A program made the translations under genes and the position numbers. The notes beneath the pieces were generated by a model. The model had not been told where the DNA came from. It saw only the letters and a program-made list of their open reading frames with translations, and did not search any database. From contig NC_079884.1 in assembly GCF_029227915.1 (NCBI RefSeq), forward strand, positions 23,438,001 through 23,498,000: a stretch of 60,000 nt of DNA, in the 5' to 3' direction. The DNA comes from Hydractinia symbiolongicarpus (Eukaryota; Cnidaria; Hydrozoa; Anthoathecata; Hydractiniidae). This document shows, one piece after another, positions 1 through 14,300 of the stretch. Position 1 is the first letter of the stretch; every line of letters begins with the position of its first letter.

Positions 1-744
1 TTTTTTAAGAAACTTTTCAGGCTCAAATTATCGAATTTTAAAGAAACTCCAGGCTCAACCAAATGCTTAGGTTTCTTGTAAAAACAACGTGTATGATTAT
101 GGAAAAAAATTTTGGTTGAATTTCGTTAATTTCGCTCAACTTATAAGTCTTTTTATTATTAATTGAGAAGTAAAACCTTTGGAAATCGTTGACCAGAAAT
201 ATAATGAAATGGTTAAGTGGCTTCAAATTATTTCAATAAATTTAGACATGTTTACAGCCTTATAATGCTAATACTGCAGGTACTTAATTTCAAATAGCGT
301 TGTCGGTAAAAATTCTTATAAAAAGATTAAGTTCCTGGTGTTAAAATATAGCAAATATTCTATAAAAAAGGAGACTGTACAGACGACTTCCCAGAGTAAA
401 AAGGTAGTAACGGATAGTGATGTAAAAAAACTGGATACCAATGATACAGTAAAGGTTAGGATATAATAATATCCATTAAATCGATTTAGAAGTTACGACA
501 AGCCTCCATAAGGTGATCATAATTTGATCAATAAATTGGAAAGACACCTAAATAGTTCAACTTGCACTAACCAAGCAACATAATTTCACCCAACTAAATT
601 CAAATTCCTCGTGAAATGTGGTTTTTTTTTTGTTTCTTAAAAACACCTCACATACGTGGTCTTCCTCAGATTTCTTCTACACGAGATGTGCATCGACCCA
701 CACACACACATACACACACACACAAAGACTATACAACACCACGG
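1..744. other. Intergenic, no gene seen
   Basis: Downstream side of the ankyrin gene. No coding-looking stretch with splice sites was found. The only clear structure is a short CA microsatellite at about 699-724. Confidence 0.5.
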
Positions 745-1898
745 CTAAGGTTGCTTGTTAGTTTCACTTGAAAGTAATGTCCGCCTTGCAGCGTTTACTA
801 TTCGATCTTTTATAATTTCTCTTTTTTGTGAAGGGTGCTGTTCAACTCTAGTAGAAATAAAATAAAGAAATAAAAACAAACAAACAAACAAACAAGAAAT
901 CAAAACAACAAACAAACAAGAAATCAAAACAACAAACAAACGAACAAACAGGAAATCAAAACAACAAACAAACAAACAAACAAACAAAAAATCAAAACAA
1001 AAAACAAACAAACAAATAAACAAGAAATCAAAAACAACAAACAAACAAACAAGCAAGAAATCAAAACAACAAACAAACAAACAAGAAATCAAAACAACAA
1101 ACAAACAAACAACAATTACAGCAACAACAGCACAAAAAAACACTGCTTACTCTTCTAGAAACTTGACACATTCTTTATGTCCATATACCTCAGCCATGTG
1201 CTTTGGTGTGGAACCATAATCATCTTTAGCTATTAAGCTTCCAGAATATTCAAAAAGGAGTTTCAAGATTTCCAAATTCCCCGTTTCTGCAGCACAATGT
1301 GCCGGCGTCCAACCTTGATACATTCGCAGTGACGCGTCTGCACCGTTCTCTAGCAAAATCTTGCAGCATCGAACATGACCTGAAAGTAAGGACACAGATA
1401 GTGCTTTTATCCTAGCTTTTGATCCTAGCTAACAGTAAGTCTCTCTTTCTTCAATAATAATTCCCCTCAATTTGATCTCTAACGAAGCTGTAAACAAACG
1501 TGTGATGCTTCTTGTGTTTAATGTATTTTGATAGTTGTATAGTGTATAGTCTGTGTAACATTGTTTAATTATTCCACAAATTAAAAAATGGTTGATTAAT
1601 TGTTTTAGCTGGACGGGTAAGGACAGGCTGTTGCCTGTTTTTTTATTTAAGCGAGAGTTTGCCGTGTTTATACAGAAGGATTATTAATCAGTTGAAAAAA
1701 ATAGCTTTGGTTGCTTGTTACCAAAAACAAATTACCTATATTATTCTTACCTTTTCTTACAGCCCAATGCAAAGCAGCCTGTCCTTCAAAATCTGCATCT
1801 CTTTCATCAATATCTTTGACACCGTTCACTCTGAACAGAATTTCTAACTGTTTTGCATCTCCAACAGCAGCAAGCTCGTGAAGAAAAAAGTCGGCCAT
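745..1898 (-). CDS. Ankyrin-repeat protein, ANKRD66-like, three exons, complete
   Basis: Small all-ankyrin protein of 159 residues; such proteins act as protein-binding scaffolds, and no partner can be inferred here. Coding exons are 1898-1751, 1379-1151 and 847-745, with donors GTAAGA and GTAAGC and phases 1 and 2 that join without a stop. The start is MADFFLHELAAVGD. Three helix-loop-helix repeats are visible: a first one with ALHWAVRKGH, a second with GWTPAHCAAETGN and a third with GSTPKHMAEVYGH, followed by FLEE and a charged tail ending TNKQP. The order and spacing, and the GWT-AH-AAE and AEVYGH-CV-FLE signatures, resemble ANKRD66 as I remember it. Exon 2 would also read straight into a TAA at the splice donor, so an unspliced shorter end is possible. 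Intron 2 contains an AAAC-rich minisatellite. Confidence 0.8.
868..1128. repeat. AAAC-rich minisatellite in intron 2 of the ankyrin gene
   Basis: Runs of (AAAC)n alternate with the phrase AAGAAATCAAAACAAC at least six times, spaced roughly 30-45 bp. It fills nearly the whole intron between 848 and 1150. An open frame through it is a repeat artefact, although the real exon 3 lies at its end. Confidence 0.85.
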
Positions 1899-4241
1899 TG
1901 TTTCTTCAGATAGGCGATCTTTTCGTTTATTTCGACATTTGACTTACATGTTTTTCACTCGAGCAGTTACAAAGAAATGTATCCTAACCAACACTACGTA
2001 AAAAAACATGTCATTTGAAAGTGAATTAGCTAGTGTCCTAGGAATTTTATAAAATTGAATTTAGACGCGTGTTTAGACGTGTATATATTTAGGTGCGTTG
2101 AGGCGAAAATTCAATCCTTTAGAAAGTCGATTCAAAACGATCAACTCGTGCAAGTGCTCTTAAATATTGCAGGCTTATGCACTTACTGTTCGTTTTGAAG
2201 GTCAAACTCATTTTGACATTTTTAAAACCGCTTTAAGCGCTGCATTGTAGTGTGATTTCGACCAATATATTAGCTTGAATCGCCGCCATTTTGATTTTGA
2301 GAGTGCATTTGTGTTTCCCGTGGACATTGTGTTGCTTGGACTTTCGCCTTTATTTCTCTTTCGAATTATTAACGCGATTATAACTCCGCGATTTACATAC
2401 AGAGATAAAGAATTACGGCCGTATCACATAACAAACACCTACATTAAATTAACCTTAACTTGCTCATAATTAGCTGGCGTTTTCCGTACACAAAGGAGAA
2501 TTGATTGACGGCAGAAAACTTAGGTCAAAGACACTCAGTGGCGTAATACACAAAAATGAATTTAATTTGTTGTAAAAAATGTAAAAGAAAGATCTTAAGT
2601 GGGATAACAAGCTTGAGAATATCCTGACTGACGTTCATCACGTGCACCTTGACAAAAATTACGTAGCAAAGTTCATTATTCGTGAGATGATATTAAAATC
2701 AGTCTAATAAACACCTACCTGGCATTAAGCAAGATGACGCCACTTGTGTCACTACTCATCCGCGCCCACTCTAATAATATATATTTTTTCTATCTAAAAA
2801 TATAATACTTTACATTTAACAAAAATAAATCAGTAAGTGTCACAGCACGTTGGCAATTTTGCACATTTTAAAGAATGGCTCAAATACAGAGTAACATACT
2901 CAAACAGTACTTTTTCAGGTGTACCTTTGAGCTGATAACATATCGTATTTCAAAAAAACCTCAATCAGAAGTTTACGTAACGACCAGTTGCAGTACAGCT
3001 TATTGCAAACAGTTAGCAAGACGTGAAGTAAAAGGTAAAAAGGTTTAAACACCAATTGCAAACAGCAAACACCAATTTAAACTACAATCACCTTCGTCAC
3101 AGATAATAACACTAGAATCCATTTCAGGATACAACAACTATCCATTGCAGGCTAAAACATAACTATCCATTGCAAGCTAAATCAAAGTATCCATTGCAGG
3201 CTAAAAAATTAATAGTATTCCCTGTCTTTCAGAGTCAACTCGAGAAGAAACAAGGAGATTGAAAGAGAAAATTTCTGATTTCATTTAAAAGCCTCTAAAA
3301 AGCAGGTAAAAGTTAATAGGTGTTTTAGAAAACCTTTAAACAAAAAAAGATTACCGGGGATTTAATTGCCAATTGGCTATGAAATAGTATTTTTAGCAAT
3401 AATTAAATTTGGTAAATGATGATTTGGGCTTAAAACGTCATGGTAAATTCTGAGTTTAAATTTTCCCCATTTTTCCCAGACACTCTTTCAAGGTTAGCAA
3501 TTAACTGAACTACTTTCACAGAAGCCAAACAGTACCAATGTCTGATTTAATTCCTTCCTGTGCTAAAAGTTGACATGTCTGATTTTCATAATGCCTCCTT
3601 CCTTTTTTCTTGGTCTTTAACTTAATATAAATTGATTTAAAGTTGTTTTAGATTTCTAACTTAATTAATTTAATGTTTAATTTTGAGTGCATTTAGTTTG
3701 TCCAATGACCAATAAATTCCGTGCGGATTTAATTCACCGTATTGCCAAATTGTAAAATTTTCTACACGCTTGATAACAACATTACATCATCATGATCATT
3801 ATCATGGTAGCATGATTTGGACAGGTTATACTAATGATCTTTTTGCTACTGCAAAGTTTTTCTTAGTCTACCTCTGGACCTTGCAACTAACTACTAGTCT
3901 ATACACTTTCTTACTTAGTCATCCTCCTCCATCCTAACGGAGGGCTCCAACTAATTCTTGTCTAAATAATATCTCTTATGATAAGATACCTAGGCTACGT
4001 CTTAGCGAAACATAAAAAAGAGAGGAACGAACAGAGAACGAAAGGAGAAGTATCATTTCTTAAAAATAATGTAGAATTTCAGAGAGAAAAAAAAGGAGAA
4101 GAGTTGATGAGTTAAAACCCTGATTGGGTACTCTTCGTCAAGCATATCCCTCAGGTCAAATCACTTATTTATTTATAAGCATAAGATATACATCCAGTAC
4201 CTTCCCCTCTAAAATTTTATATCCTCAGGATCTTGAATCCC

Positions 4242-4272
<31 letters not shown>

Positions 4273-5329
4273 AGCCCTCATTTCCCTCCTAACAAATACA
4301 AAAAAAATAATAAAAAATATGCTCAACGAGCCTACTAAAAACTGAGTTTAAATAAACATGATCAACACAACTATTTTAACTACACACGTAATGCAAATCG
4401 TTGAAAATCAGGCCTTTGTAAACTGACCTATAAAACAGTGGAAAATCCATAAAAAAGGGTTATCTTATGCTGGCTCAAAGTTTTCCTTTTTTTTCTACCA
4501 ACATTATATACAAAAAAACAAAACATTCTCTAATTCTTTTTACTATATAGTATATCCTACAATTCTTACTCAAAAAAAACGCTCAAAGGACCAAAAATAA
4601 AATAAATTCATGCATGATAATAATAATAAGAAAATAATAAATTCTAAAACATAAATATAAAAACTTACAGTGAACAGTTACTGCTACGTCGAAACATTCA
4701 ATACAAAAAGCGATCTGAAAACTTATTTCTGAAACGAAATATCTCTCATTATATTTGAGGGAGTATTAAAGAGTGAAACTATAAAAAAAAGGTTCATAGT
4801 AATCCTTACACGCTTACCAATATATGCGTTAGAACAAGGCTTAAACACTGACACGCAAGCTATTAGCCGAAATCACGACGACTCGATTTAAATATAAAAA
4901 GGCATAGTGGATTTGCTTTCCTGCAGTATCTAATTCGGTCAACGTTAATGCGGCAGGTGGTCAGAAATCAAGTTCAATGAAGAAAGATTGCCGGCAAAGA
5001 AAATTTTGATTTTTTTTAAGGATTACCAATAGGTGGTGAGATTATTTTAAAATCACTTTCAATTGGCATGCTTTTGTTTGCATACCCGTTGTCTATCATA
5101 TTAAATTTTTTGAACCTTTTCCTATTAAATCCTCAAAAGTTTAATCCTGAAACATTTCAAAAAATTTTTTACTGAATATACCTACATTTTGTCCCAAAAC
5201 GAATAAACAAAACAGAAATTAGTAGCCTTATTATCCAACAGTAAAATCAACCTCTGCCAGAATTTTCAGATCTTTTAGACACATCGAAAATTGAATTCTA
5301 TGTGCGAAAGTAAAGTATCAAACTTGGTT
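1899..5329. other. Intergenic, no confident gene
   Basis: Spacer between the fucokinase 3' end and the ankyrin start. It holds three copies of ATCCATTGCARGCTAAA at about 3140-3207 and a C20 homopolymer followed by a CA run at 4239-4274. A possible lone first exon on the - strand (ATG near 2749, donor GTAGGT near 2720) has no partner exon that I can see. Confidence 0.5.
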
Positions 5330-8300
5330 TTAATACGAGTCATTGTTCGTATGATCAGCAATCTTCACAACAAGTCCTTCTCGATCAATTTGAGCATAAT
5401 GGACACTTGCTTTTGTTGCCATCTATAAATAGAAACAAAATAAAATATTTCTGTTCTCCTTAATCCTATTTTTTTATCATTTATAGCTACCTTTAATACT
5501 TACTGAAGTTAAGTAATTTATGTTCATATGGTCATATGGTCATATGACTTATTAGTGTAAATCTTCACGGCAATTTAATTACCATATGGCGTTGAGATTT
5601 TTAACTTTTAAATTATTATCTTCATAAAAAACTCGAAAAAAAACAGGAACAATTTGGAAGTGCGAACATTTTTGTTGTCAAAAAGCATGCATTTTATACT
5701 ACACGAAGCACGGGATGTAGCGACCGAATTGGTTTAAACAAGCTCTCTGTCATTGATACCGAATTAAAGCGTGTAATTTAAAGACCACAAACAAGGTCTA
5801 AGTACAAGAAGTTCATGTACGAACCGTACAAGTATAATAGACTACGAATAATTATATTTCTGTGGTAAATTTTCTACTATTTTATATCTCCTAGAAAGAG
5901 AATTTGGTATAAACTAGGATCTGTAAAATATACGTATTCAGTAAAATCAAAAGCATCTTTTGACGACGAAGTGAAGACAACTAAGGGGCTTTATTCTTTT
6001 TAAAATGCTATGTTTCTTAGATTTAAAAGGTAATGAATGTAAAGGCTCGTTTTCTATTTGACTGCATTGGGATTTAAAAATAGCCAAAAATTACCATTCT
6101 TGCGACTTGGAGTCATGATATTTAGACATCTAATCCTTAAATTTGTTTTTCGAAGTAAACTCAAATTTGATTCTCACTGAAACAATTTGCAATTTACATG
6201 CGTATACCTTCAATTTTTTGCACTAAATATCCAAAAATGAACAAAATTTGAAGACATCACTTCCTCAACTACCTTATTTTTGTCGGATTTTCTCTGAAAA
6301 TAACTCAAGTCATTGTTACTGTCTCTCCACGTATGTTTTCGGAGTTTTAATCATTACCATATCCTTACCTCAACTTTCTCAATCTCAGCTTTTATTTTAT
6401 CCATCGCAAATTCGTCTTTGGTAATGACGTACATGAAGCCACCGCCACCCGCTCCAGCCAAACATTGTCCTGTGGAAGAAGATTATTTAAAACCAGTATA
6501 TTTGCACGTAATAATGATAATAATAATAATTGAAATATCTATTTTGTGTCTTTTGATGGGCTCGTTTTTTTTGACTGATATCGGATATCAAGAATGTCAG
6601 ATGATAAGTATACAAGACATTCGTAATTAAGAAAACATATAATTTGAGATAATAGTCATTACATATCAAGCCAAAGAGTACCAATAAAAAGATCACAACG
6701 AGTATTTAAGGTATTATTCAATCGACACACCGAGTACCGGGGGTATTAACAATTTGAGTATCTGAAATTTTTAGAATTACCATGGACAAGTGGTTCCAAT
6801 TGATCCATTATAGCTCTACATACACTCGGTTCACAACCATGAGCCATGGACTTCTTGTGTCGCCAACATTCGTTCAGATATTGACCAATAAGTTCCAACT
6901 TACCTAAATGAAACAGGGGCCAGTGAGTCAAAACATAAAAAACTACACGTATTATTAGTAAAATTAAAGCAAGTAATTTCAATACGATCAAAATATTGCA
7001 AATTCAACAAAATTATGAGCCGTGTGATAGTTTGACATGTGAGTTTTATATGCAGGATCGGTGATATCTCATTTCTTTCTATAACGTTAACACAACACTA
7101 CAGAAATGTAATACACTAACCCTCTTCAAGAGCTTTTTTAGCATTTTCAGCATTTTTCACCAATTCACTTGCTGTTTCAACAATTTCAGGGAAGCGAGCG
7201 TTCCAGTTGCGCAACACATCCTAAATGTCAAAATTAGATAGTCAAAAGTCGAAAATAAATACGGTAAAGACCTCATATTGAATGATCAAAAATATATCAT
7301 AGCAGATGCAAGGATATAAAGATAAGAGGAAGTACAGGTAACAGGGTGGTCTGCCGATTTTCACTCTCACTTCCGTCATTCTCGAGACTTCTGACGTCAT
7401 TATAGAAAATTACCTATTACAAAAACAACATTTTAAGGCACTATGCCTCTTGCATTCAGATATTTAACGATATATACTGAGTATTTTAAAATACAATTCT
7501 TTGAATTCGACTCAGTTCTGAATTTGCTGACTTTCCAAGATCTCCAGATTTTTTTCAGATAGTCGAACAATTGGCTAATTATAAAAATTTGGGTTTTTTC
7601 GAAGTAAAAAACTTTTAAACTAATTTGAATGTTCCTATGCGATTCACCTGTAACATGTTCCTGGCAAGTCTTGTTTTACCTGTAAACACAACAAGTAAAT
7701 GATTTTCAAGCGTTTCTTTAAATCCATCTGGCACTTGGATCTGCTCCGTTTTAATATGCAGTGGTAGTTGATTCTTCGAACTTCCTATTTTAATGCCAGG
7801 ACACAAACCTCCAACCTGATCCTGCCACCCACCGCCAGTTGTTAACATCTGTTCCAAATCTAATACCTAGTGTTGTATAATTTTTAAATCCAAAAAAATG
7901 AAATGACAAACAATGGCAACTTTGATTAATAGAAAAACAACAATAACGACAAATATAAATTTAACAATTGTCATCGAAAACAAAGACAACGGCACGTTTC
8001 AGCAGTGTTACGTTATAAATATTCCTTAATTAAGCTTAGTGACGAGAAGAAGACAATAAAAGAACGACAATAACAAAAACCAAGACGACAACAACGACCA
8101 TTACAAGAACAACAACAAAAACAACAGTTGTTACAAATAAAAGCGACATACCGCATGTAATACAGAGCTAACATCATGCTTCATACCAGCAGCTGTCCAC
8201 AGCGCAGACAAGACACTGCCTGCTAAAATACTGCTTGTACCTAACCCTGAGCCATGAGGAAGATTGGACCAAGTCTGTAAGACAAAACCGCTGCTATGTT

Positions 8301-11300
8301 TGTCTTTCAAATATTTAGCTAAATTTCTGTGTTGTGTTAATGGAAGAAGCTCAGAACAAAAGAAGGCTGCCTTCAGTAAAGCACCTACAAGATACAATAA
8401 AAATGACTTGTTTATAGAACAATCAATCAACCTTTAACTTAAATATATAATTAGAACAAGAATTACTTGCACACTCTGGAAGATTAAGAATGCTTAGCAT
8501 GAAAATCACAAAGTACAGTTTTTTTCAGAAAAACGATTTTAAAAGCCACGCGATGAAGATATAGGTTCTTTCAACTGCTAACTCTCAAAATAGTAAGAAA
8601 AGGTAGAAATTACTACCGTAAGTAACACATGGGTACTGAACATGGAAGTGTGGAATGCCCGTCTGTATTCAGGGGAAACACTATGCTCTGATCAACAGTA
8701 CATATCAACTAACCTGGCGTGTTTGGTTGAGAATAATTCAACAGATCTGAGAACTCTGTACATACTATCTTGATAGGATTCTCCTTGCCCAAAATCAAAA
8801 CAATTTTGTATCTGAATACAAATAATAAAAAAGTCGATTAAGTTTAAGAAATAGGTGATAAGTTCTAAAAAAAAAACAAGCAAGAAAACAAACAAGCAAG
8901 AAAACATACAAACAAATAACAAAAAAAGATAAGATAAAAATTGGTAAATAAAAAGTTGAATCATAAACAGGTCAGCACCATAAAGAAAACATTATTTTTA
9001 CAATTAAATCAACTTTGTCATAAGAGACTAAGAGCAACTATTCATTTTCTTTAGAAACACTAATTACAACAAACAACAGAATGAAAAAAACACCTTACTC
9101 TGGAATTCGTTGCACCCTACACCCAATTGGTTTCTAAAAACAAAATAATAATAATAAAATAATAGATAAAAAGTGACACAGTAAAACCATGCCAAACGAT
9201 GCACGAAAGTTAGAACGTAGCAGCTTATTCATAGAATTGACTCAACTTGACATCTCTTTTTACGATTTTAAAATTTGAGAGAGAAGTCTAACAAGATGAA
9301 AACGTAGATGGGGATGAAACGTAAGTTGACCCACGAATACCACAAAGGATGCGACATTTACTGCACAGAACACACGCTTAATTTTCTTATTACATTTTCT
9401 CTACATTAAGTAGACTGTAATTTTAAATTTTAGTAGGAATTTTAATTGGGTGTGACGACATTACATCCGAAAACTTAATTTAAATATTAAAGATACTGTA
9501 AATATTCAGACACAGTATATTTATTATCTCTCAAAAGTTTTTGTTTACAAAATTACTTTTTGGATATAGAAACAAATTAAATTGTCTATAATACATATAA
9601 TACAAATATGAATATTTTTCAGAGGTAGCCATAAATCTACAGTTTTGTTTTTCACTAAAACGTACGAAACTCCCCTCCGTTTTATTTTTTACTTGCGTAA
9701 TACTTCTCAATCAGTTCAACATTACAATTGCAACAATGCTTTGCCACATCGACTTGCCATCAAATTGTCTAAATTTGCACAGAACACCTTAGCACCGAGC
9801 TGATAAAGACGTCGTTATAGTAACATCTGACGCTCTGCTTTCCGTTCCACCTGTTGCATTTCAATTTTAACTTAGAAAAGTAGAGGGCAGAATTAACCTC
9901 TGTAGAGTGTTATATTTAACGACTTTTAGAACTTTTAAACTCTTTTTTGGAAGAAAGGGGGGGGGGGCACTAGAAAGAAATCTACTCCTACAAAACACGA
10001 GGTTGCATGATTTGGAACTTTGTTTTTCAACGTTTTTGAACGTTACTGCAAAAGCATGCAAAAAAATTCTGTCTTTATTCTGCTATATGCGTTTATTTGA
10101 TATTTCAAAACAAACAATGCCGAAACATAATTTAGCTTCGTGTTTACATCATCTGAACACATTGTGTGTGCTAAAGTAAAAGGCGGATTTATGATGAAGG
10201 AAAAGTTGAAGAGAGCTCAATTTTCCATTCCGCGCAGAGCGGATTGCATTTGGCGGAATTTTAATAAAAAGAATAATACCTGCTCCGCACGGAATAATCC
10301 GTCAATTAAAAAAAACCGTTTTACGGGTGATCAAACTGAACAACGTTTTTCGAATGCAAGTCACAGATAAAATTAAAAACCTCTGAAATCTTTTGTTCTA
10401 AATGACTAATAAAATCCATGGGCTCTTGGATTAGGTTGTTAATAAACACAAAAATCTCAAAAGCAGATAGAATACAAAGATACGTTACCCTTAAGTACGG
10501 AGGCAAATAAAGAATTGACGTAAGAACTAACAAACGCAACACAGGAGGTGATATTAGTACCACCATTTAAGTCACAATGGTTTTATGAAAATCTGCTGCT
10601 CAATTCATTATTCAATGAGCTGCTTACCATTCCTTCTCCTCTAGATAATGTTATTATGGTATATGGTATACATTATGGAAATCTTTGCCCGGGAAATCAT
10701 GCATGGGCAGACGTATTAAGAACTTCGCGTTCCAAACAAACTATTCGAAAAACATTGTTTCAAATTCAAACTGTTATTCATGAAGACATGATAATAGTTT
10801 TAATAATGAACTGTTGGATTTTTGACATGCTAACATCACAATTATTAACTCCATCATAAAAATTAACAACTACTGTTCATACAACCAATAAAAAAGAATA
10901 TTTCCACTCTAAGAATTTTATTTCCTGGTGTAAGTTGAACCACAAATTGTTTAAAGTGTGAAGTTGTACGATTCCTGATGTCAGCATCATTTATGGCCTT
11001 TTTTTATTTTCTGTCAAAATATATTTTTGTATTGAATCCCTTTAAAGTTTGTCTTTGTTAAGTTGCCGAGGTCTAGGTTTCTATATCGAAAAAAAACATA
11101 AAGACAAGGCCAGTCATTTACCTTGCTATCAACATTAATCGCAATTGTTACAACAGCTCCTGAATGTTCATAACATATAGGCGGGGTGTCGCTCCAAGTC
11201 CCGGCTATATCACAACGAGCTGAAAAAATTGCATTGATTAATCAAGACGAAAATAAAATATATGCAGTATGTTTTGTTTACCTTGTGGTCAATAGTAATG

Positions 11301-14300
11301 CCGATAGATACAACTAAACCACCCTGCTCATAACAGATAGGTGGAGTATCACTCCAGCCTCCACTCAAGTCCAAGCGTCCTATGATAGGTGTTTAAAAAT
11401 ATTGTAGATGCAATGCGGTTACCCAGAAAATAAATCCTTGTCATAGCTTCAATTGGTGCATTCATATATTTTGTATTTGACCACGATACAGTCAAGGTAT
11501 TGTTATGCTAATTTTTTTTACAGAGTAGAATTGTGGAGTTAAAAAACAATCTTTGACACGTTTTCTGAAGTACACTAAATTTTATTTTCTCATTGAGAAT
11601 CGAAGAGCTTTGGTCAAGCATGTTACACTCACTACTCAATCACTCAGTTATTAATAAAAAATTCCAAACAAGAGTTTACAAACATACTTCCTTGCAGTGT
11701 CCAAGTTTTAGGTAAAATTTTAGGCAATTAGATATTTATATATATATATATACATACTATATCATATCATAGCGATATTCATTTGCATATACTTTACTTT
11801 AAAAAAGTTTGTGCTATGTGCTGCATATTTATACGTGTTCTGTGCATTATGCGCTATTCAATAAAAAAAAAACGTTTCCTAACCTGGTGCTTCTGCAGTA
11901 ACCCACGTGTTTAATGCCACAGGCTCGCCTCTGGTTAGTTTTATAAACTGGAAGGGAACAAAAGAAAAACTTAAAAATTAATTTTACAAAAAAAAACAGT
12001 GTACGACATAAATTATACGTGCTCTTAAATGATTTTCCTACCTGTCTTGCTGTTGCAACAGCCTTGCGAACTTGAATTTGAAACGCACCTTCATAATGTC
12101 TTGCAGCACGTACTAGTAAATCAGCACTAAAAGATAAGTATAGCAGTTTCTGCTTGCGAATGAAACATTATATATTAAAACCCTGATTTCATGCAAGATT
12201 CTGTTGCATTTATTCGTATTCCCATGAGTATAAACTTACATTACTCACCTTATAAACCACAACTTCCTTTGATTTGCCATAAATTGGACAGCATCCTGTA
12301 TCCTTTCATTCTATTATCGAAAAATATCGTTACACAGATTTTATTGATTAGTTAGTTTCAAATGTTATTTTGTTGTGAAATAAATTTCTTCTCTGATAGA
12401 CATTCGTCTCCTACAAACTAAAAACAGTATTTAAAATCTCTTCATACCCTGATCATATCCAGACCTTTCTTCCAAGAATAGTTCGCAGCTGGACCACTTC
12501 TTAATCCACCTTGCCCGTTTGCCTTTGCACCCAACACATCAGCAATGCATGCAAACGTACGAGAAATAATGGCAGGGTGATTCGAGTTTCTCATGATAAC
12601 TAAAATCAAAAGAATTTAACACAGTTTTAGTAGCAGCTTATGATACTCAAAAAACTCTAACTAACAAAATGAGCTTATGTCATTGTAAAACCATTTGATA
12701 AAAGGTCTTTAAGACAATGGCAAAGCTACAGTTAGCATGTCTAATTTTTCCAACCCAGATTCTCAATAATTTCTTACTATTGTCTAGCACAGTTAGCAAA
12801 TCTTCAAAATATCCATCCATAATACAGGTTTGAAAGAACGGCATGAAACAATTATCTTTTCTGTTGTGAAGTGACTTTTCAACTTTTCTTTGACCAATGT
12901 TAAAAAATAATTGTCTGGGAGAAAATAATGAAAATGCATAGAACAGTAAATCAATAATGTCAGAAATGTTTGCAAATTTCACAGAAATAAACAGAAGTAG
13001 AAATAACTTTATGCGTGAATTACGAAATCAACCTTGTTAAAAACAAATTTCATGTTTACATCAATAATAAGTTTCTTGCTTATCTAAAGTTTGATTGATT
13101 AAAAAATTAAATTTAAGTTACATAGAATTGTTTTTGATTAAAAAAAATCATTTTGATAATCAATTCAAAAAAATAGATCCCCACAAAAACAAATTTAGCA
13201 AATGAAGTGATCAGTCAGAAGGAGGAAATGATTGCGGGAAAATAATACACAAAAGTATTTACAAGTAATCTGAAAGTCAATGAAGTGAATTTTCACTCTC
13301 TGATAACTTACATAATGGATCGAAAAATGTTAAATGCTCTTGTTCAACAAAAGGATCAAAACAGGCATGTAGATAATTTTTAATAGCTAACTTTCTAACT
13401 CACAGTCTTAAAATGTAAACTGATTCGTTTTTAACAAAAACTGACGTAGTGAATAAAATACAGACAAAACATGATGCCAATATGAAAGCATTAATATTTA
13501 TACACAAGTCTAACTTTTAATTCAAATTACTTATAGGATTCTTTCTCTGTTTCAAACTGCAGTGAAAATTTAAAATCTGTGAAACTGCAACGACTTTCTG
13601 TTTTATATTTCCATTTACTAACCTTCTCCATGCAAATTCTTCCTCAGGATTTGTCAAATCCAATATTTCCAGGAGAGACAAACGCCAACAAGATCGCCAA
13701 CTTAAGAAAATGAGAAAATGATGATCAAAAATATTTACTAATTAATCCTACATTATCTGCAATACTGCACAATGGGAATGTTTATTAGAGTTCAAGTTTA
13801 CAAGAGATTGGGCATTTATTCATTCATTAAGGCCCGTTAAAAAGAAGTGTTAAATAGAGAATTTATGTTAAACATTTTATTTAAAAAGTGACCATATATT
13901 AGTTTTAAGGTAATACGCAACGCAATAATATCACAAAAAAATAATGTTTGAAGGATCATACACAACTTTTTTATTATACAATTTGTAATACCCGTGACAA
14001 ATATTAAATTTGTTTTGTTTCTCGTGTTATGCCTTCATAAGTGGAGCAGCGAAACAATTTTATTTTGCTGCTCGTCGCTCGTGTACGTCTTTATAAGTGG
14101 AGCATCAAAACAAATTTATTTTGCAGCTCGCGTACTTCACAGCTGAAGCATATCAAAATTTCGATCGACTGCTTTACCTAGCCCATTAGGGCTAGGTAAA
14201 GCAGACAGGTCTAATGGGCTTTCATAATACTTTTTACAATTTTTTTTCTTTAAAACTTACATGCTAGGAAACATTTTGTCTTTATATGAACCATGCATCC

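Noticed and set aside
868-1143. Leu/Phe/Cys-rich open frame on the - strand
   Set aside because: Translation of the AAAC minisatellite in an intron; only its last part (847-745) is a real exon.
2720-2749. Lone first exon MSSDTSGVILLNA with GTAGGT donor on the - strand
   Set aside because: No downstream exon with a matching phase could be found before the ankyrin gene.
10548-10859. 103-codon + strand ORF in fucokinase intron 23
   Set aside because: No domain, no splice context and antisense to the gene; treated as chance.
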